DNA of 64,000 bases from Gambelia wislizenii (GCA_030847615.1 JAUMIR010000005.1:167056596-167120595); one strand, 5' to 3'; positions 10,690 to 23,204 are shown, numbered from the stretch's first letter. Numbers and translations are program-made. Notes: a model not told the origin generated them from the letters alone.

Positions 10690-11300
10690 TCTCCCCATTC
10701 AGTGGGTCATGCCTTCATTAACTCCTAATTACACTACTGTAATTTTCTCTATATGGGTCTACCCTTGAAAAGTATTTGGAAGCTACAGCTGGTGCAAAAT
10801 GAAGCACCAAATCTCTTGCCTAGCGTATGCTTTAGAGACCACATATCAACAGCTGTGCTTGCTTCCAATCTGTTTCCATGCTCAATTCAAGGTGCAGATT
10901 TTAACCTACAATCTACAAAGCCCCGAATGGATTGCAGCCATGACATCTAAAAGATTGCTTCCTCCCATATGATTGTGTCCAGAGTGCAAGATCCTGTTGT
11001 GTTTTCCCACCACCTCAAGGGAGTAGGATCATTGAAAAAGACAGAACTTCCTGTGTAACCACGTTTCAGTTGTGGAACTCCCTTCAAAAGGAAGCCAAGC
11101 TAACTCTATCCCTACTGAGTTTCTGGCAGTTCACCAAGACTTGTTTTACACAACCTATAAAACCTGGGTTGGCTTTGGGACTTTGTTTGTTTTGGTTTAT
11201 TTTTAATTGCTCCAGAAGAACATTTTTATCTGTTTGCATCTGTTGTCCATTGCCTCTGCAGCCCTGGCAGACTGAGAAACAATAAACCAGTACTTCTACT
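10690..11300 (+). mobile_element. L2 LINE 3' fragment
   Basis: The plus strand encodes GLPLKSIWKLQLVQNEA, the L2 post-RT signature (GLPLK-x-x-x-x-LQLVQNAAARLL) also seen at 46047-46379. It continues into the L2 3' region, including TTGTGGAACTCCCTTC and GAAGCCAAGC. It lies tail to tail with the minus-strand L2 copy that begins at 11378. The 5' part is missing and the frame is broken. Confidence 0.65.
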
Positions 11301-11377
11301 GCTGCTAGTAACCACCACCACCATAAATAGGTTCAATTTACAAGTTAATTAATAGCTAACATTCTACAAATGTTATT

Positions 11378-11990
11378 CTACAAATGTTGCAAACCCTGCC
11401 CTTGGTATAAAATGCAGATTTTGGTACCCTTAAGGTACCTAAGTATCCCAAGAGAGACAGCTTCCTTGGAATCAGATGGGAAGAACAGATACATTTGGGT
11501 GTCATCAGCATACTGGTAACACCAAACCCTAAAACTCCAGATGACCTCTCCCAACAGTTTCATGTAGATGGTAAACAGGATGGGGGCCAAACAGAACCCT
11601 GGGGGACCCCAAAGGCCAATAGCCATGCTATTGAACATAATATCGAACAAGTGTTCCCCAGCACCACCTTCTGAGTTCACGCCTCCAAAAAAGATTGGAA
11701 CTATGGCATAACAGTGCTCCCAAGTCCCATTCCAGAGAGTTGGCCCAGAAGGATACCAAGGTTGATGGTATTGAAAGCTGATAAGAGGTCCAGAAGAACC
11801 AACAGGAACACACTCTCCCTGTTCAGTTCCCTGCATAGGTCATCCACCAAGGCAACCAAAGCTGTGTTCGTCCCATAACCAGATTGCAATGGATCTAGAC
11901 AATCCATTTCATCCAGAAATCCCTGGACTTGGGAGGCCACCACACACTCCAGAACCTTGCTCAAAAATGAGATGTCAGAGAATCCCTACT
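11378..11990 (-). pseudogene. L2 LINE reverse transcriptase (degraded)
   Basis: Minus-strand frames give SGYGTNTALVALVDDLCREL and LLVLLDLLSAFNTIN, with LSAFNTI corresponding to the D-L-S-x-A-F-D-T-I motif. A decayed G-V-P-Q-G-S region follows, then APILFTIYMKLLGEVI and YADDTQMYLFFPSDSKEA. YADD is the catalytic reverse transcriptase box. The parts lie in at least two frames, so the copy is dead. In L2 these residues copy RNA at a nicked target site. The segment covers RT motifs 2-5 only. Confidence 0.8.
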
Positions 11991-14900
11991 GACATCAGAC
12001 ACTATGGACAGCATATCTGTTATGGTTTTCTTCAGGTTTATGGGTCAGGTGTGGGAGACTGTGTTTTGAAGAGGAAACCTCTCCTATTCATAGAGACTCT
12101 CCATGAAATTCCAAACCCTGATTTTCTAAAACTGACTAAGCTAAACATTTTCAGCTTTTCTAGATCTCCTGGACATGTTTGTTTTACTTAGTTTTAGAAC
12201 GTCTGAACAGGACTCATGTTATTGTATAATCTTTCCTTCCCTGATGCACCTTTGTGAGCATTAGCCTGATCTATCAAATATGTGTTTGATACTTCTTCTT
12301 AAGTTATTCATTGGTTAAACTATTGTCACTTTAATCTCCTAATGCCCATAATGTGCCACACTTTGGGATTGTTAGAGCTCAATGTACAGAAGATCTCTGC
12401 AAATATCAGGGGGTATATGTCTATAAAGTGCACACTTGTGCGTAAAAAAACACTTGTTTAAAATTTGCTGTCCTGTATTTTTAGATATATGTCTGCATAT
12501 CATACTTGCAATCAAAATGACACATCAATAAATATATACCCATGAAGCAGCAGTTTCTCCATCTGTTTGTAACAAAGTGCTACATATGAGCATTTATTAA
12601 AAATACAGCAAACTCTTCCTGTTACTAATATTTGTTTATTAGAAGTTTGAGATAGTTATCTATTTTTGGACTATATTTCCAAAGGTTGTAGGTCAAGAAG
12701 TAACTTTGCAAGTTATGTTATAAGAAATGGAAAGAATATTTGTTAGTGTTCATTTCTCATAAAAATAATGGGTTTCCCACTGCTCAAGAAATTCCAGCAA
12801 GGAAGAATAGAACAGTGACAAAGATGCTTTGTACTTTTCAAAGTCTTGGAGGATATGATTCTGTACAAAAAATACACGTGGTCTTTCTACCCACCCGGCA
12901 AGAAAAAGTCATGGTGCAAAAAGCATGGTATCACTCAGAAAACATGTTTCCTTTGCAGGAATCAGTTTGTTGTGCGTGGAAAACACATTTTTTCCTAAAC
13001 AAAACATGGTGGGCTTTGCAAAGAAAAAAAAAGGCAAGCATTTCTGCACAGAATAATCCTCTGAAAAAACTTCCTGAAGCATGAGTACTTCTTGAAACCA
13101 GAGCAGAAGTCTTTATTTTCTCCTGCACTGGGAAGAATGCTATGAAAACTATTTGTCCTTGCATGGGAGAAAGAAGAACACAAAAATTTACATCCCAAGT
13201 TCTGAGATTGTTTGTTTATTTATGAACTGAATGTGTCATTAGGTTGGGTTGTGAACTGGCCAAAAAGTAAAAAGGCCCTACCTGGATCTGAGCTTTTTAA
13301 CAGCCTTTTGATAAGCAGAAAACCAGTAGGAGATGCTTCTCACAGTATGATAAATGTTATTGCTTGCTAATTGCTGCAGATCAAATGGCTGTAGAAAATA
13401 CAGCTGAAGGAGCTTGTTCAAAAGCTCTCCACATTAGGCTAGACTGGGCTGAAGGTTATTTTGCTATCCTAAGCCAGATAGGGCAAAGATGTTCCTGCAT
13501 TGGTTGAAAATGTGTTCCAATCCTATATTTCCCATGATGTTGCTGATGAGTGGAAACTTGCTCTGTGGTGAATGGTGCCACTGTGGTGCCAGACATGTGC
13601 CACTTCTGACATCTTAAATCCACATTGTCTGCTATGAACTTTGTATAATGGTATCAGTGATACTGAGGTCAATTGCCCCTATCATCCACTCTTAATATTT
13701 TTATAACTCAAACCCATATAGAGGAAAAATGGGAGGGACATATCTACAATGTGACAGATTCCCTTCAGAACCAGGTTTCAAGTGGGGCTAAGGGCTTCAG
13801 AAGGGATGAGAGAAAACTTCTGTCATAGTACTGGTTGGGTGCTAGCACAACCTTGGATTTAGGTTAGCATTAAATAATAAAAAGAATGCCACTCAAGACA
13901 AGTGTATCTTGTGTTAGACCTCCACTTCCTGATCTCTGAGGGCCACATGCACCTCACAGGGAATTGGAGGTCTGCACCAACTCCATGCCCGTGCTCCATG
14001 TAAAAAATCCGGAAAAGGCCCTACACCTGCTCTAGAGGTTGTGAGTGAAAACTTCTCTATGTTCTTCCCATGCAGTGTGATTTGGGCCTGTAAAGGGCTT
14101 TTGTTTGTTTGTTTGCTTTTCAGAACAGGAAATGATGAGACATCAGTCCACTTTTTTTTTGGGGGGGGAGACACCACTGCTAACCTAAGACAGCAACATT
14201 GCCATCTACTCCCTAGAGGACACAAGAGTCCCTGTTCATAATTGTGCAGCAGTGGTATGTGGGCATACACAGCTGATAGCAGAACTTAAGAACATGAAAA
14301 TAAGAGACTGGTTAGATCAGACCAAGACCAATCTTGTCAGCTTTCGCTTTCTAATAGAGATCAGGTGGATGCTTCCAGAAAACCCACAATGAGGACCTTG
14401 TCTCGTCCCTTGCTGTTAGATCCCCAGGAAATGATATTCAGATATACACTACTTGTAAACACAAAATTTCAATTTGCTCCTGTAACTTGTAGCAGACTTA
14501 CACACTTTAAAATTTTCTTATCTCAGATGGCTAAATCCAACCTTATATGCACAGTTCATTCTGCCTTTCCTTCTTATACCCGCTGCTGTCCATGGTACTG
14601 AAAACCTGCTCTAGAGGTTTTCCCAGACCTCCAGATACAGATTTTGGGAGACACACAATCCTGCAGGAGGGAAGAGAATATCACTGTATGTTTACTGGTG
14701 AAAACTATTTCCATATGTGGAAGCAACTTGTTGGATACAGGCCATACTGTATGTTCCCCTCTTGCCCACAGGCAGGGGTGAAGCTTTAGAGAGCATCCCA
14801 AATAAGAATTCACCTCATGATATTTTCTTTTAGTCTTTAAATATCTAGCAGCAAATTGCTCACACTGAGAACTTATATATTTGATGTATTCATGTTTTCT

Positions 14901-15073
14901 TGGTAATTTTGCTTGCCTCCTTTCCTTAGATGCCAAAACTCTATTTCTAAATGCTCAACTGAAGTTTTAAGTTGGGGACAGAAGGAAAATTTCATAGGGG
15001 ACAGAATTCTTATGGGGGAGCCAATGCCTTCATCTTGACACGTTCCATACCTACATCGCTGAGCAAGGTGTTT

Positions 15074-15105
<32 letters not shown>

Positions 15106-15277
15106 ATTGTTTTGGAAAGCTTGCCTATTCAAGACAAGACATCCCAAAATACTTTGAATTGCAACCAGGACAGCTCATAACATTACCTTGTTGCTTAAAA
15201 AAAATCCCTCTAGCTGTTTTGGGGATCTGAGGGAAAGGGAGAAGGAAAATTTCACAGGGGGAATTCTTATTTATGGG
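11991..15277. other. Unassigned non-coding sequence
   Basis: No gene is supported. A 114-codon frame at 12740-13084 has no motif. A tract near 13040-13200 (TTTCTGCACAG ... CTTGCATGGGAG ... TTTACATCCCAAG) resembles 31640-31745, suggesting an unnamed old repeat. Around 14285-14400, AAGAACATGAAAATAAGAG..GATCAGACCAAG looks like a common reptile interspersed repeat, but I cannot place it in a class. A (TTG)n run is listed separately. Confidence 0.4.
15071..15113. repeat. (TTG)n microsatellite
   Basis: About twelve TTG/TTA units in a row. No flanking SINE tail is obvious on the minus strand. Confidence 0.9.
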
Positions 15278-15658
15278 TGTCATGCTCATCCCTGGATTCT
15301 GGGTATTAGAGTAGACTCCATGGAAGACCCTGACATGAGTTTGGTAATAGACCTGACATGAGTTTGGTTCCTGGCCTGTTTTCCCTGCCTGGGTCTCTCT
15401 ATCTCTGGATGGCAGCCAGACCGCCTTTTGGGTCTGGGAATGCTGTTCCTCAGGCAGCTTCAAGGCCACAGCACTTGGAGGTAGCTGCCCTCCTACAGCC
15501 CTCCCTACATGCCATTCTCACACTGTAAGGGTTTATCTGGAGGCTGTTGTTTCTAGGTTGTTTTTAGTTCTGGCTTTGCCTATGTTACTGGTCTATGTTT
15601 CCTTGCTTAATAAAGAAATCTTATTGAGTTAATGTGAGTGTGCGTCTGGTACATCACA
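15278..15658 (+). mobile_element. Putative solo LTR
   Basis: The element starts TGTCATG and ends CATCACA, which are inverted apart from one base. It is flanked by ATGGG (15273-15277) and AAGGG (15659-15663), a 5-bp target duplication with one mismatch. A TTAATAAAG polyadenylation signal at about 15608 is followed within 50 bp by the end, as expected for the R-U5 part of an LTR. Just upstream, at 15222-15262, is a purine-rich stretch. No internal retroviral gene is present. Confidence 0.5.
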
Positions 15659-15663
15659 AAGGG

Positions 15664-16640
15664 GGCAATGTCTTCATTTAGCTTCAATAGCTTCATTTAC
15701 CCCATAGCTGCACCTCTGCCCAAGAGTAATTCTTACCCAGAGAAGTTCCAGTGACAGTATTTACCCTGTTTAGGCTTCTTTGGAAGTAGAGATTGCATAC
15801 CCTTCTGCCTAGGTTTACTCCTGAGAAACAGAGAATACTTTTTATTAACAATGTTGTTTTTTCTCCCCACACCTTTCAAATTCTAACTGGTCAACCGTAA
15901 AGAAGAAAAGTCAGAACGTGACCATAAGGCCTAAATGAGATAGAGCCACATTGAAGAAAACAGTTTGCTTAGACAGAAAAAGTTGTAAGCTCATAGTGAA
16001 TTCAAGTTAAATTAAACATCTAGAAAACATTCAGAGCAATGCTTGAAAACATCTTGACATTGATAAAGTAACAGCTAGAACACCAGAATTAGAGAGTTAA
16101 CTGTGGTATATCTGTGAGCATCATAGAGAAAACCAAAACACAAAAAAAACACATACTGTAACTGAAGATCTGAATGGCTTGCTGACAGATTCGAGAATTA
16201 AAAGGGCCAGCAAGTTTGTATTATAAAGAGCCCCCATGTCAAAATATTTTTAAAAAGTTAAACTTAAGTCCACTCTAACCAAAATTCTATTAGAATTTGG
16301 AGTCTGACTGTTCTGCTGATAAGATAACCTCTAGAAAACTGGAATTAAGATACAAAGGACAAGTGTGACATACAAAGTTTGGAAATAGTACTTGCTTTTT
16401 ATTGGTGAATTTGTATTATCATCATAGTATTTTGTTACTCAATTGCTTCTGTCAAGTGTTTTTCTAAGAATTCTTTATAAGTTGGTTTAATTGCTTGCCA
16501 AAGTCCACCCAGTGCTGCATTGCTAAATTAACTGCTATGTTCAATCTACTATGAGACTCCATTTGTGAACTTTAATAGGGTTTTAAAAATTCCCTTCAAT
16601 CCACTGCCACTAAAGCCAATATTATTTCCTCTTTACTGCT
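15664..16640. other. Unassigned AT-rich sequence
   Basis: No gene or recognised repeat is seen. Confidence 0.4.
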
Positions 16641-16652
16641 CTGGCTTCAGAT

Positions 16653-16865
16653 CAGGGATGGACATGCTCCAGGACTCAGGAGGGCCTTTGATCCCCAGAT
16701 GGGCCAGAGCAATATGCCTAATAATTATGCCTGGAAGTGAGGTTCTGTGCAACTGGAAGGCAGTTCCTGTCATCAAAACAGTGCTCACTACCCCTCTCCA
16801 TTTTTGCTGCAGTCTAGTTCTTTAAAGAACCACATGCAGTCCATGGACCATGTTTCCCATCCCTG
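16653..16865. mobile_element. hAT-like MITE with 8-bp target duplication
   Basis: The element begins CAGGGATGGACATGCTCC and ends in the reverse complement of CAGGGATGGGAAACATGG. Terminal CAGGG and an 8-bp duplication are typical of hAT transposons. The flanks are CTTCAGAT (16645-16652) and CTCTAGAT (16866-16873), matching at six of eight positions. There is no transposase inside. Confidence 0.65.
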
Positions 16866-16989
16866 CTCTAGATAACTTGGACATATAATCAGGCATGGTT
16901 GAACAAACAATCTTTATTTGTGAAACAACAGGTACAACATAAACAAGTTGAATGAAAGCACAATTTATAAAAGGTTGTTGTCACACTTT

Positions 16990-17215
16990 GTTGTTGTCAA
17001 GTCTTTTCTGACTTTCTGTGACCCTAAAGCAACCGTATCATGGGGTTATCATGGAAAGATTTGCTCAGAGGAGGGTTGTCATGGCTTTCTTCCAGGGCTG
17101 ACAGATTATGACTTGCCCAAGATCACCCAGCGGTTTTCCACAGCTGAGTAGGAATTCATATACTAGTCTCATGGAGTCCTATTCCAACAGTCTACACACT
17201 ACACCACACTTTCAC
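16990..17215 (-). mobile_element. tRNA-derived MIR-like SINE (minus)
   Basis: On the minus strand the order is a tRNA-like head (GTTGGAATAGGACTCCATGAG), then CTCAGCTGTGGAAAACCGCTGGGTGA, given here as the landmarks CTCAGC-GTGGAAA and CTGGGTGATCTTGGGCAAGTC. It ends in a body with CCATGATAACCCCATGATA and a GACTTGACAACAACAA tail. The CTTGGGCAAGTCA core is shared with MIR. Sister copies are at 37900-38316 and 51680-51925. Confidence 0.8.
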
Positions 17216-17219
17216 TTAG

Positions 17220-17482
17220 TAATCATGGTTTTATGTGTGTGTGCATGCATGTGCCTTCAAGTTGCCTGTCAACATATGGCATTCACATTAATTTCATAGG
17301 GATTTCTTAGGTAAGGAACACTCAGAGGTGGTTTTGCCAGTTCCTTCCTGTGAAATATAGCCTACAACACCTAATATTTATTGTGATCTCCCATTCAAGT
17401 ACTAACTAGGGTTGACCCTGCTTAGTTTCCAAGATCAGACAGGATCTAGTGCCTTTAGGGTATTTAGGCCCTGTAACAGTGG
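17220..17482 (-). mobile_element. 5S rRNA-derived SINE (minus)
   Basis: The minus-strand head contains CTAGATCCTGTCTGATCTTG, GAAACTAAGCAGGGT and TAGTACTTGAATGGGAGATC. This is the 3' two thirds of vertebrate 5S rRNA with a few changes, including the internal promoter region. The body (GGCAAAACCACCTCTGAGTG ... CTTGAAGGCAC) is the same as in the tRNA-headed SINE next door. The family is therefore a head-swapped sibling that probably used the same LINE partner. It is not a 5S gene, because the 5' part is lost and the tail is SINE-specific. Confidence 0.75.
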
Positions 17483-17900
17483 TTACTGTTCTTTATATGT
17501 TCAATTTCAACAAATCTCTGATATAAATAAAATTCCTGCCCACTGCAGCCAATCCTCCCCAGGCCCCAAAAGAACCAGCTTTCACCTCCATCCCCTCGCC
17601 AATTGTCATTTCTTATTCTTGTCTTTAGCTGTTGCATTCTCTTGCTTCTCAGCCAACAAGCACCCAATGCACTCTGACATTCTGCTTCACTTAGACATCC
17701 TTCCTTGTGTTCACACCTTTCCTTATGCCTTTGTATACCAAGACGATCAAAGAACTTGCATTTACATCAAATTCAGACCTACAGAAATAACGTCAAGCAG
17801 CCAATCATCACAGAAATCACTAGCAGCACAAGCTGTTCCTGGAAATTTGAGTTGATTTATAAATATACATGTTGAGCACCAGGGAAATAAACAGCAAAGG
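17483..17900. other. Unassigned sequence
   Basis: A 147-codon open frame crosses this stretch but begins inside the 5S SINE and has no family resemblance, so it is not called as a gene. Confidence 0.4.
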
Positions 17901-17916
17901 ACTCCTGGGTGCTGTT

Positions 17917-18110
17917 TACATGATGAAAATGTAGTGGGAAGAATTCGTGTCGAACCCTGGTTGTTTACACATACATCGGGTCGGGCATGTGATTTTCAGA
18001 AGGGGTGCCACCTTTTATCCCACAACCTGTGGGACTTCCAGTCCTGTAGTTTGTGGCGTTTTTTTAAAAAAAGGATTCGGAAAATCAGAAATGTAAACAA
18101 CCAGGGACAA
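17917..18110. mobile_element. Foldback DNA element remnant
   Basis: Inverted arms CCTGGTTGTTTACACAT (about 17950) and AAATGTAAACAACCAGG (about 18086-18103) enclose a second pair, GATTTTCAGAA / TTCGGAAAATC, and a small TCCCACA / TGTGGGA hairpin. It has no coding capacity, and the class is unknown. Confidence 0.45.
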
Positions 18111-18149
18111 GATATCTCGGTACTAGGTGATGACCGGAAATGGTGACCA

Positions 18150-19645
18150 GGGGCGGGCCCAGAGATCAGCGACCAGAAAAGTAGGGGTCAGTCACCTGTT
18201 CAACAGATTCAGCCTCACCAGCTGAAAACAAAGGCATCCCTTCCAGCTGCACAAGATTTGTGTGTGTGTGCACGTGTACTAAATCACCCTGTTCAATGGA
18301 TTTGTACACTGCAAACCCTTCAGCTTTAACCTGTTCCTCTACTGCATGCTGGGTTTAAATTTTAAAAAGAGAGTAAATTATAAAGAGATCGTGGGCGGAG
18401 GATTGGCCATTCATCCCCTGCCTGCATCCCCTCCCTGGGTCTGAACGGATAATCAAACATTCATCCACCCCCTCAAGGCACAGTAAAAAATGCCAGCGTC
18501 TGGGTCTTTCAAAATGCCTTGTGTGTCATCCCCTTATGATCCCCTGCACTGGCTTGAAACCTTCACACCACAGCTCCCTCTGCTTAAAGGGTTAACATTT
18601 TAAAGAGACAGGACAACTGCAAGCCTCTGGCCCCCTGCACTCGGCTTCCTGGCTGAAAGCATACTGGCTTGGGCTTGTGTGTGTGCGTGCATGCCGGGGC
18701 TCTGTTCCACTCTGCTTTTGATCTCTCTCACACTCTCCAGCACCAACTGATTGCTCCTTCATCTCCAGTTATCTGGCTTTAAATGGTGTTCTTTCATTTC
18801 TAAAGGAAAGCACAGGGTTTAGCCACTGATCGCTCCTTCCTCCCCAGGATTCCTCCCCTCATTCCCTCAGCACCTCATCCCCAGTGCAACACTCATTCAT
18901 CCCCTCATCCCCAACCAGAAGCCTGAACAAACATTTGAGCCAGCCAATAGCATCGCTCGTGGCGTGGAACTCTAAAGGAAGTACGTCACTGAGGTTGTGA
19001 AAAAATGTCCTCATTTGGTCAAGATTTCCCAAGAATTATTTCAATGAAGCTTCCTGCCATATATAGCTTCCTTTACTCTTACCCATCTGGGTATTCCTTT
19101 TTGACATGTTTTTCAGTAACCATTCCTATATAAGGAATCTGTTATTTCTATTATATTTAACCAATCGATGTTACGTATGCATGTTGGAGTGTGTGTGTTT
19201 GTTCATCAGGCCATTATTTCTGACTGGGTTTGTACTTGAAAATATTCTGCTTTCAACCTTTGCAAGGATTGTTTACACACATTTTGAGACCTATTGGAAA
19301 ATTCCAGATGTTCATTTCTGCTTGGTATGTCAGGCATACACAGCACTAAAAAGAGCCCAGATGAGTATTTCCATTTGATTTCCCAGGTATGTGCCCAGTT
19401 CCAAAACCACACATATTTAAAAATGCAAAGTGCAATACCAGGCAGATGGAAAAGTTGATGCAGAGAGAAAGAGAGAAGCAATGTGAAAGCAATGGCAGGC
19501 CAGATTCTTCCAAATGTTCACAAGAGACTAACCAGCAGTCAATACCATATTCACAGCTGAGTATCCCATATCACTTTAGGATGTACAGTGTATTAGAAGT
19601 GGAAGTGGAAGCTGCAGTGGTTTTTAGGCTTTTAACCCTCAGGGA
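18150..19645. other. Unassigned, partly C-rich sequence
   Basis: Between 18400 and 18930 short pyrimidine-rich phrases such as CATCCCCT and CTCATCCCC recur, which suggests an old repeat of unknown type. GCCAGCCAATAGCATCG (near 18940) resembles a CCAAT-box promoter fragment. No gene is supported. Confidence 0.35.
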
Positions 19646-19649
19646 ATTC

Positions 19650-21125
19650 TGTGTTAATGATTAACACATGAGATAATGAGTCAAGACACAAAAGTTGGGT
19701 TGAAATGTGGGCCACTTTATTGAATATCTGACCGATTTAATTATTTATTTCTTGAGATATGCGAACCGGGGGGAGACCCAGTGTGGGACAAGCTTGAGCC
19801 AATGGTCTCCCCAGACCCATCTCCCAGCTTCCCTGGGTGAAACACCTGAACCCCGAGGGGGATCCCAGAAACTGGGATGCCCCCCTGGGCACCATCTACT
19901 GGAAGGTGAGGTCCCAAGATGCAACTCCTCAAGCAGTATGACTTCTATTGAGGGTTCCATCCTGGTGCCAGTCTCAAGGATAGCCTATCTCTCTACACCC
20001 CAGCCTCATGACCTGCAGGTGCAGTTTGATAGGTTCATTTTTCAACCCACAATGAGGGGCATAGGTGTACACCAGAGCCCTGCAGACAACAACACACATG
20101 CCCTCCCTTATGGGGTTGACATTACTGGCTAGTGAGGGAACCCTACAGACACCCACACACCCGTGCTCCCTTACAGGGTCAATGGCCAGTGAGGCAGCTG
20201 TGCAAAAATGAGCAGGGCAACTGTCGAAAAGAACACCCACTCTGGCACTCGCTCTGGGCTCCCAACCTGCAATGAGATCCAAACTACAAGCCCTGACTCC
20301 CACTCCCACCACCCTCCCCTCCTTGCGATCAAAACTACCGGTGGTGATGGGGGCCCTGAGAAGGAAAAAAAAGGGGAGCCGGCAAGCGGAGATGAGCTAC
20401 TGGCTGGCAAGGGGGCTCTGCAGATGGTGGAATCACAGCTACTGCATGCCCTGAGTCATACTCTCACACACCCTCTTCTCAGGATCAAAAGTACTGGTGG
20501 CAATGGGGGCCTTGAGAAGGAAAAAGTAGAGCTGGCAAGTGGAGGAGAGGCTGGGAGGGACAATAAATGTAGGACACACAAGCAAAGCCTGGCAGACCTG
20601 CTCTCACTCCTGCCACCTCCCCTTTCAATGTAACGAAAATATGGGCTGTGTGAAGGGGAAAGGGGGGCACAAGAAAGGCTCAGAAACCCCAATGGAGCTG
20701 GCATAGCTGGGCAACAGCACTCAAGATGCAGCCACCCACACACAAGAAGAGCACAATCATACATACTTAAAACAACACACACACACTCATGAACCACTCA
20801 CTCCCCCACACCCAGCTGGGCAATGCTCAACTCTTGCATGGACACACTCCCACACAGACACTCCACATACGCTGCCCAGCCAAACCACTTAGCTCTCCCG
20901 TATGAGGCAGTTGATTAGCAAAGCCAACAAAGCAGTCTGAGCCTTCTAACCCTTCTGAGTCATTGAAAGAAAAGAGGAAGAGGCCAGGGGCAGCAAGATA
21001 TTAAAATAAGGTAAACTCTGCCCCTGCCTCCTCCCTGTTATGGCATGGCACACCATGGCCAATAGTATGCCTCACCATCATGTATGTTCATTAAAACACC
21101 TCCCCCTATGCAACACTGCATAGTG
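19650..21125 (-). mobile_element. Possible LTR-retrotransposon remnant
   Basis: The left end TGTGTTAATGATTAACACA is a palindromic TG...CA-like terminus. About 60 bp inside, the minus strand has TATTCAATAAAGTGG, a polyadenylation-like signal placed as in an LTR. The interior is GC-rich with no recognisable gag or pol. A tandem duplication occurs at 20330-20380 and 20486-20530, each with GGTGG..ATGGGGGCC.TGAGAAGG. Frames of 112-141 codons occur on both strands without motifs. The right boundary is a guess. Confidence 0.3.
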
Positions 21126-21600
21126 CTCGGGGGGGGGGGTGTTCTCAGCTTTGCCTTTTCAGCTGACCATAGGATCTCTGTGTAATTACACATGATTATA
21201 GGGCATGTGCATTACTGCAGGCCTATTGGATATCATCATCTTTGTCAACACGGAACATGGGCTCGTATATGCTTGCAACTCTCTAAACACATCTCCAATC
21301 ACAAGGAAAAGTTAGTCCTGGTAGGCAAACTGTCTAGGAAAACTGACCATTATTACTGGTCTTTTCATTAAATTACCCCTGTTAAGCTTCAAACAAACAA
21401 AACAGCTATTTAGAAAATGGTTGTATGACAAATGACATATTGAAAGCTGGTCTCTTGGAAAATTTTGCCGAAATAACTTATTGCCATTTCAGTCACTGAA
21501 CTAATGCAGTCAGGTGACAGGATGACTTGTGTCAAACAAATGTTATGTCATTTTTAAGCAGATGCTGGTCATAATTACTAGATAAGCAATTGCTGTTTAT
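21126..21600. other. Unassigned sequence with a G-run
   Basis: No gene or recognised repeat. A run of ten G lies at about 21130-21140. Confidence 0.4.
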
Positions 21601-21619
21601 GGGATTTTTGCTAAACATC

Positions 21620-22240
21620 TGCACACTTTTTTTATTATATCTTTTCATGAATTTTTTTCAATACAATAAAACTGCAGAAATTAAGTAAAGAGAGAAAAGA
21701 AGAAAAGAAAAAGGAAGGAAGGAAAGGGGGGAAAAGTGACTTCCAATCTTCCTTCCAACAGTTACTGTATATATGCATCTAACATTTTCATTCTTTTGGT
21801 AGCTTATTCTTTCTAATAACAAACAAACAAAACATATTACATAGTAGAATGCCTTTTTCCCCACAGAGATTTTCCCCAACAATGACTAATTTCCTCTCTC
21901 CATCACTTTGGAATAACATAAAAATCTCTTCACCCTCACTTCAACCCAGATTGTGGCAACACATCAGAAATTTTTATCAATGCCCAATTGTCCAAGTTTT
22001 TCCCCATCTCTTCATATGTAATTTGAATTTTATTCTTCATCAATTCCGCTGCATCATCGCTTCATTTCACATCTCCTGTTGATTCTTCATTTGATGTCTT
22101 CCATTTTAATAGCTTGTCCTTCACCTCCTTCATACCCCATCTCAAAGATCTAATCTTCTGCAGCAACCTCCATAAAAAATATTTGTTCTTCTGTATTATT
22201 TGTCATTGATCTAATAGTTATGTTCCTCAATCCACCTCAC
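21620..22240 (-). mobile_element. Possible L1-type LINE 3' end
   Basis: On the minus strand, coding-like sequence rich in Glu/Lys codons (about 22240-21900) is followed by a long pyrimidine tract (21690-21740 on the plus strand as GAAAAGAAGAAAAG...). It ends in TTTTATTGTATTGAAAAA-like AT-rich sequence. This arrangement suits a LINE 3' untranslated region, but no diagnostic RT motif is visible. Confidence 0.25.
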
Positions 22241-22709
22241 AAAACCAGCAACTATAAGGTTAAAAGTAAAAAACATCTGCACACTTCTGATGCTATTTTT
22301 TTCTACTCTTGGTTGCTGCTTTTGCTTAATACATTTGTCTTCTTTTCTTATTTTAACCATCACTAACTATTTTGAGCCTTACTAACAGTGCTGTTTAATC
22401 ATACTGTTTGTCGAGACCAATTTGATGTTGTTTTTCTATAACGTCATGGTAAGATATGGCACTATGACACCATTGGCAAAACTGGCAGAGCCTTTTCTGC
22501 AGCAGCACCATTCAGAACAAAGGAAATATGACAAATCCCCTGTTGTCACATCTATCTTCATGTTTCCATTTTAAAAAAAAAAATATGGAAGGCCATCACT
22601 TATTGTCTTCTTAATCTGTGTATGCTAACTGGCTTTCATACACCCCTTGGACTGTGACGCTTTTATTATTTGCATGTTGTTGTTGTTGTTTGTATTTTGC
22701 TTTTGTTAA

Positions 22710-23110
22710 AAAAAGGGGGGACTAAAAGCAGCTCACAATTTAAAAGAATACAATTAATAACACGCAAAAAGTGAACATTAAAAATAGACTCATACTATTC
22801 ACAATATGAAAACAACAGTATCAGGTTAAAAGAATAAAAGGCAATTTCAAAAATAAAAAGCTATTAAAAACAGTTCAGTTTCAAACAATATGGTATCCCC
22901 TAGCTCGTTCTTTTAAAACCTTCTGTTTTAAAAGCCTGTTGGAATACAAAGGTTTTAGCCTACTGAGGGAAGGGAAAGAAGGCAGCCATTCTGGCCTCTC
23001 TGGGAAGGGAATTCCAGATTCTCTAGGGGCAGCGACTGAGCAGGTCTTCTCTTTTGTCCTCACCAACCATGTTTGTGACAGTAGTGGGAGTGAGAGAAGG
23101 GCCTCTCCTC
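22710..23110 (-). mobile_element. L2 LINE 3' end (minus)
   Basis: The plus strand reads GGGAAGGGAATTCCAGATTC, GAGCAGGTCTTCTC and CTCACCAACCATGTTTGTGA. These correspond to the reverse complement of the L2 3' region seen at 45900-46110, 44170-44320 and 37690-37860. The upstream AAAAAGCTATTAAAAACAGTT segment is the matching A-rich 3' end. It is non-functional. Confidence 0.65.
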
Positions 23111-23204
23111 GATGATCTCAGTGTCTGGGCAGGCTCATGCATTTTATTGTTCTTATTTATATATTTTATTCTTGTCACTTTGTAAAACACTTTAGCTGCC
23201 AGTT

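Noticed and set aside
12740..13084. 114-codon plus-strand frame
   Set aside because: There is no recognisable domain, and the codons fall in an old repeat-like tract.
17388..17482. Possible 5S rRNA gene
   Set aside because: Only the 3' two thirds of 5S are present, with substitutions, and they are fused to a SINE body and tail.
17412..17855. 147-codon plus-strand frame
   Set aside because: It begins inside a 5S-derived SINE in antisense and has no domain, signal peptide or homology I recognise.
19707..20633. Two 141-codon plus-strand frames
   Set aside because: No motif, low-complexity composition, and position within an LTR-like, tandemly duplicated region argue against a gene.
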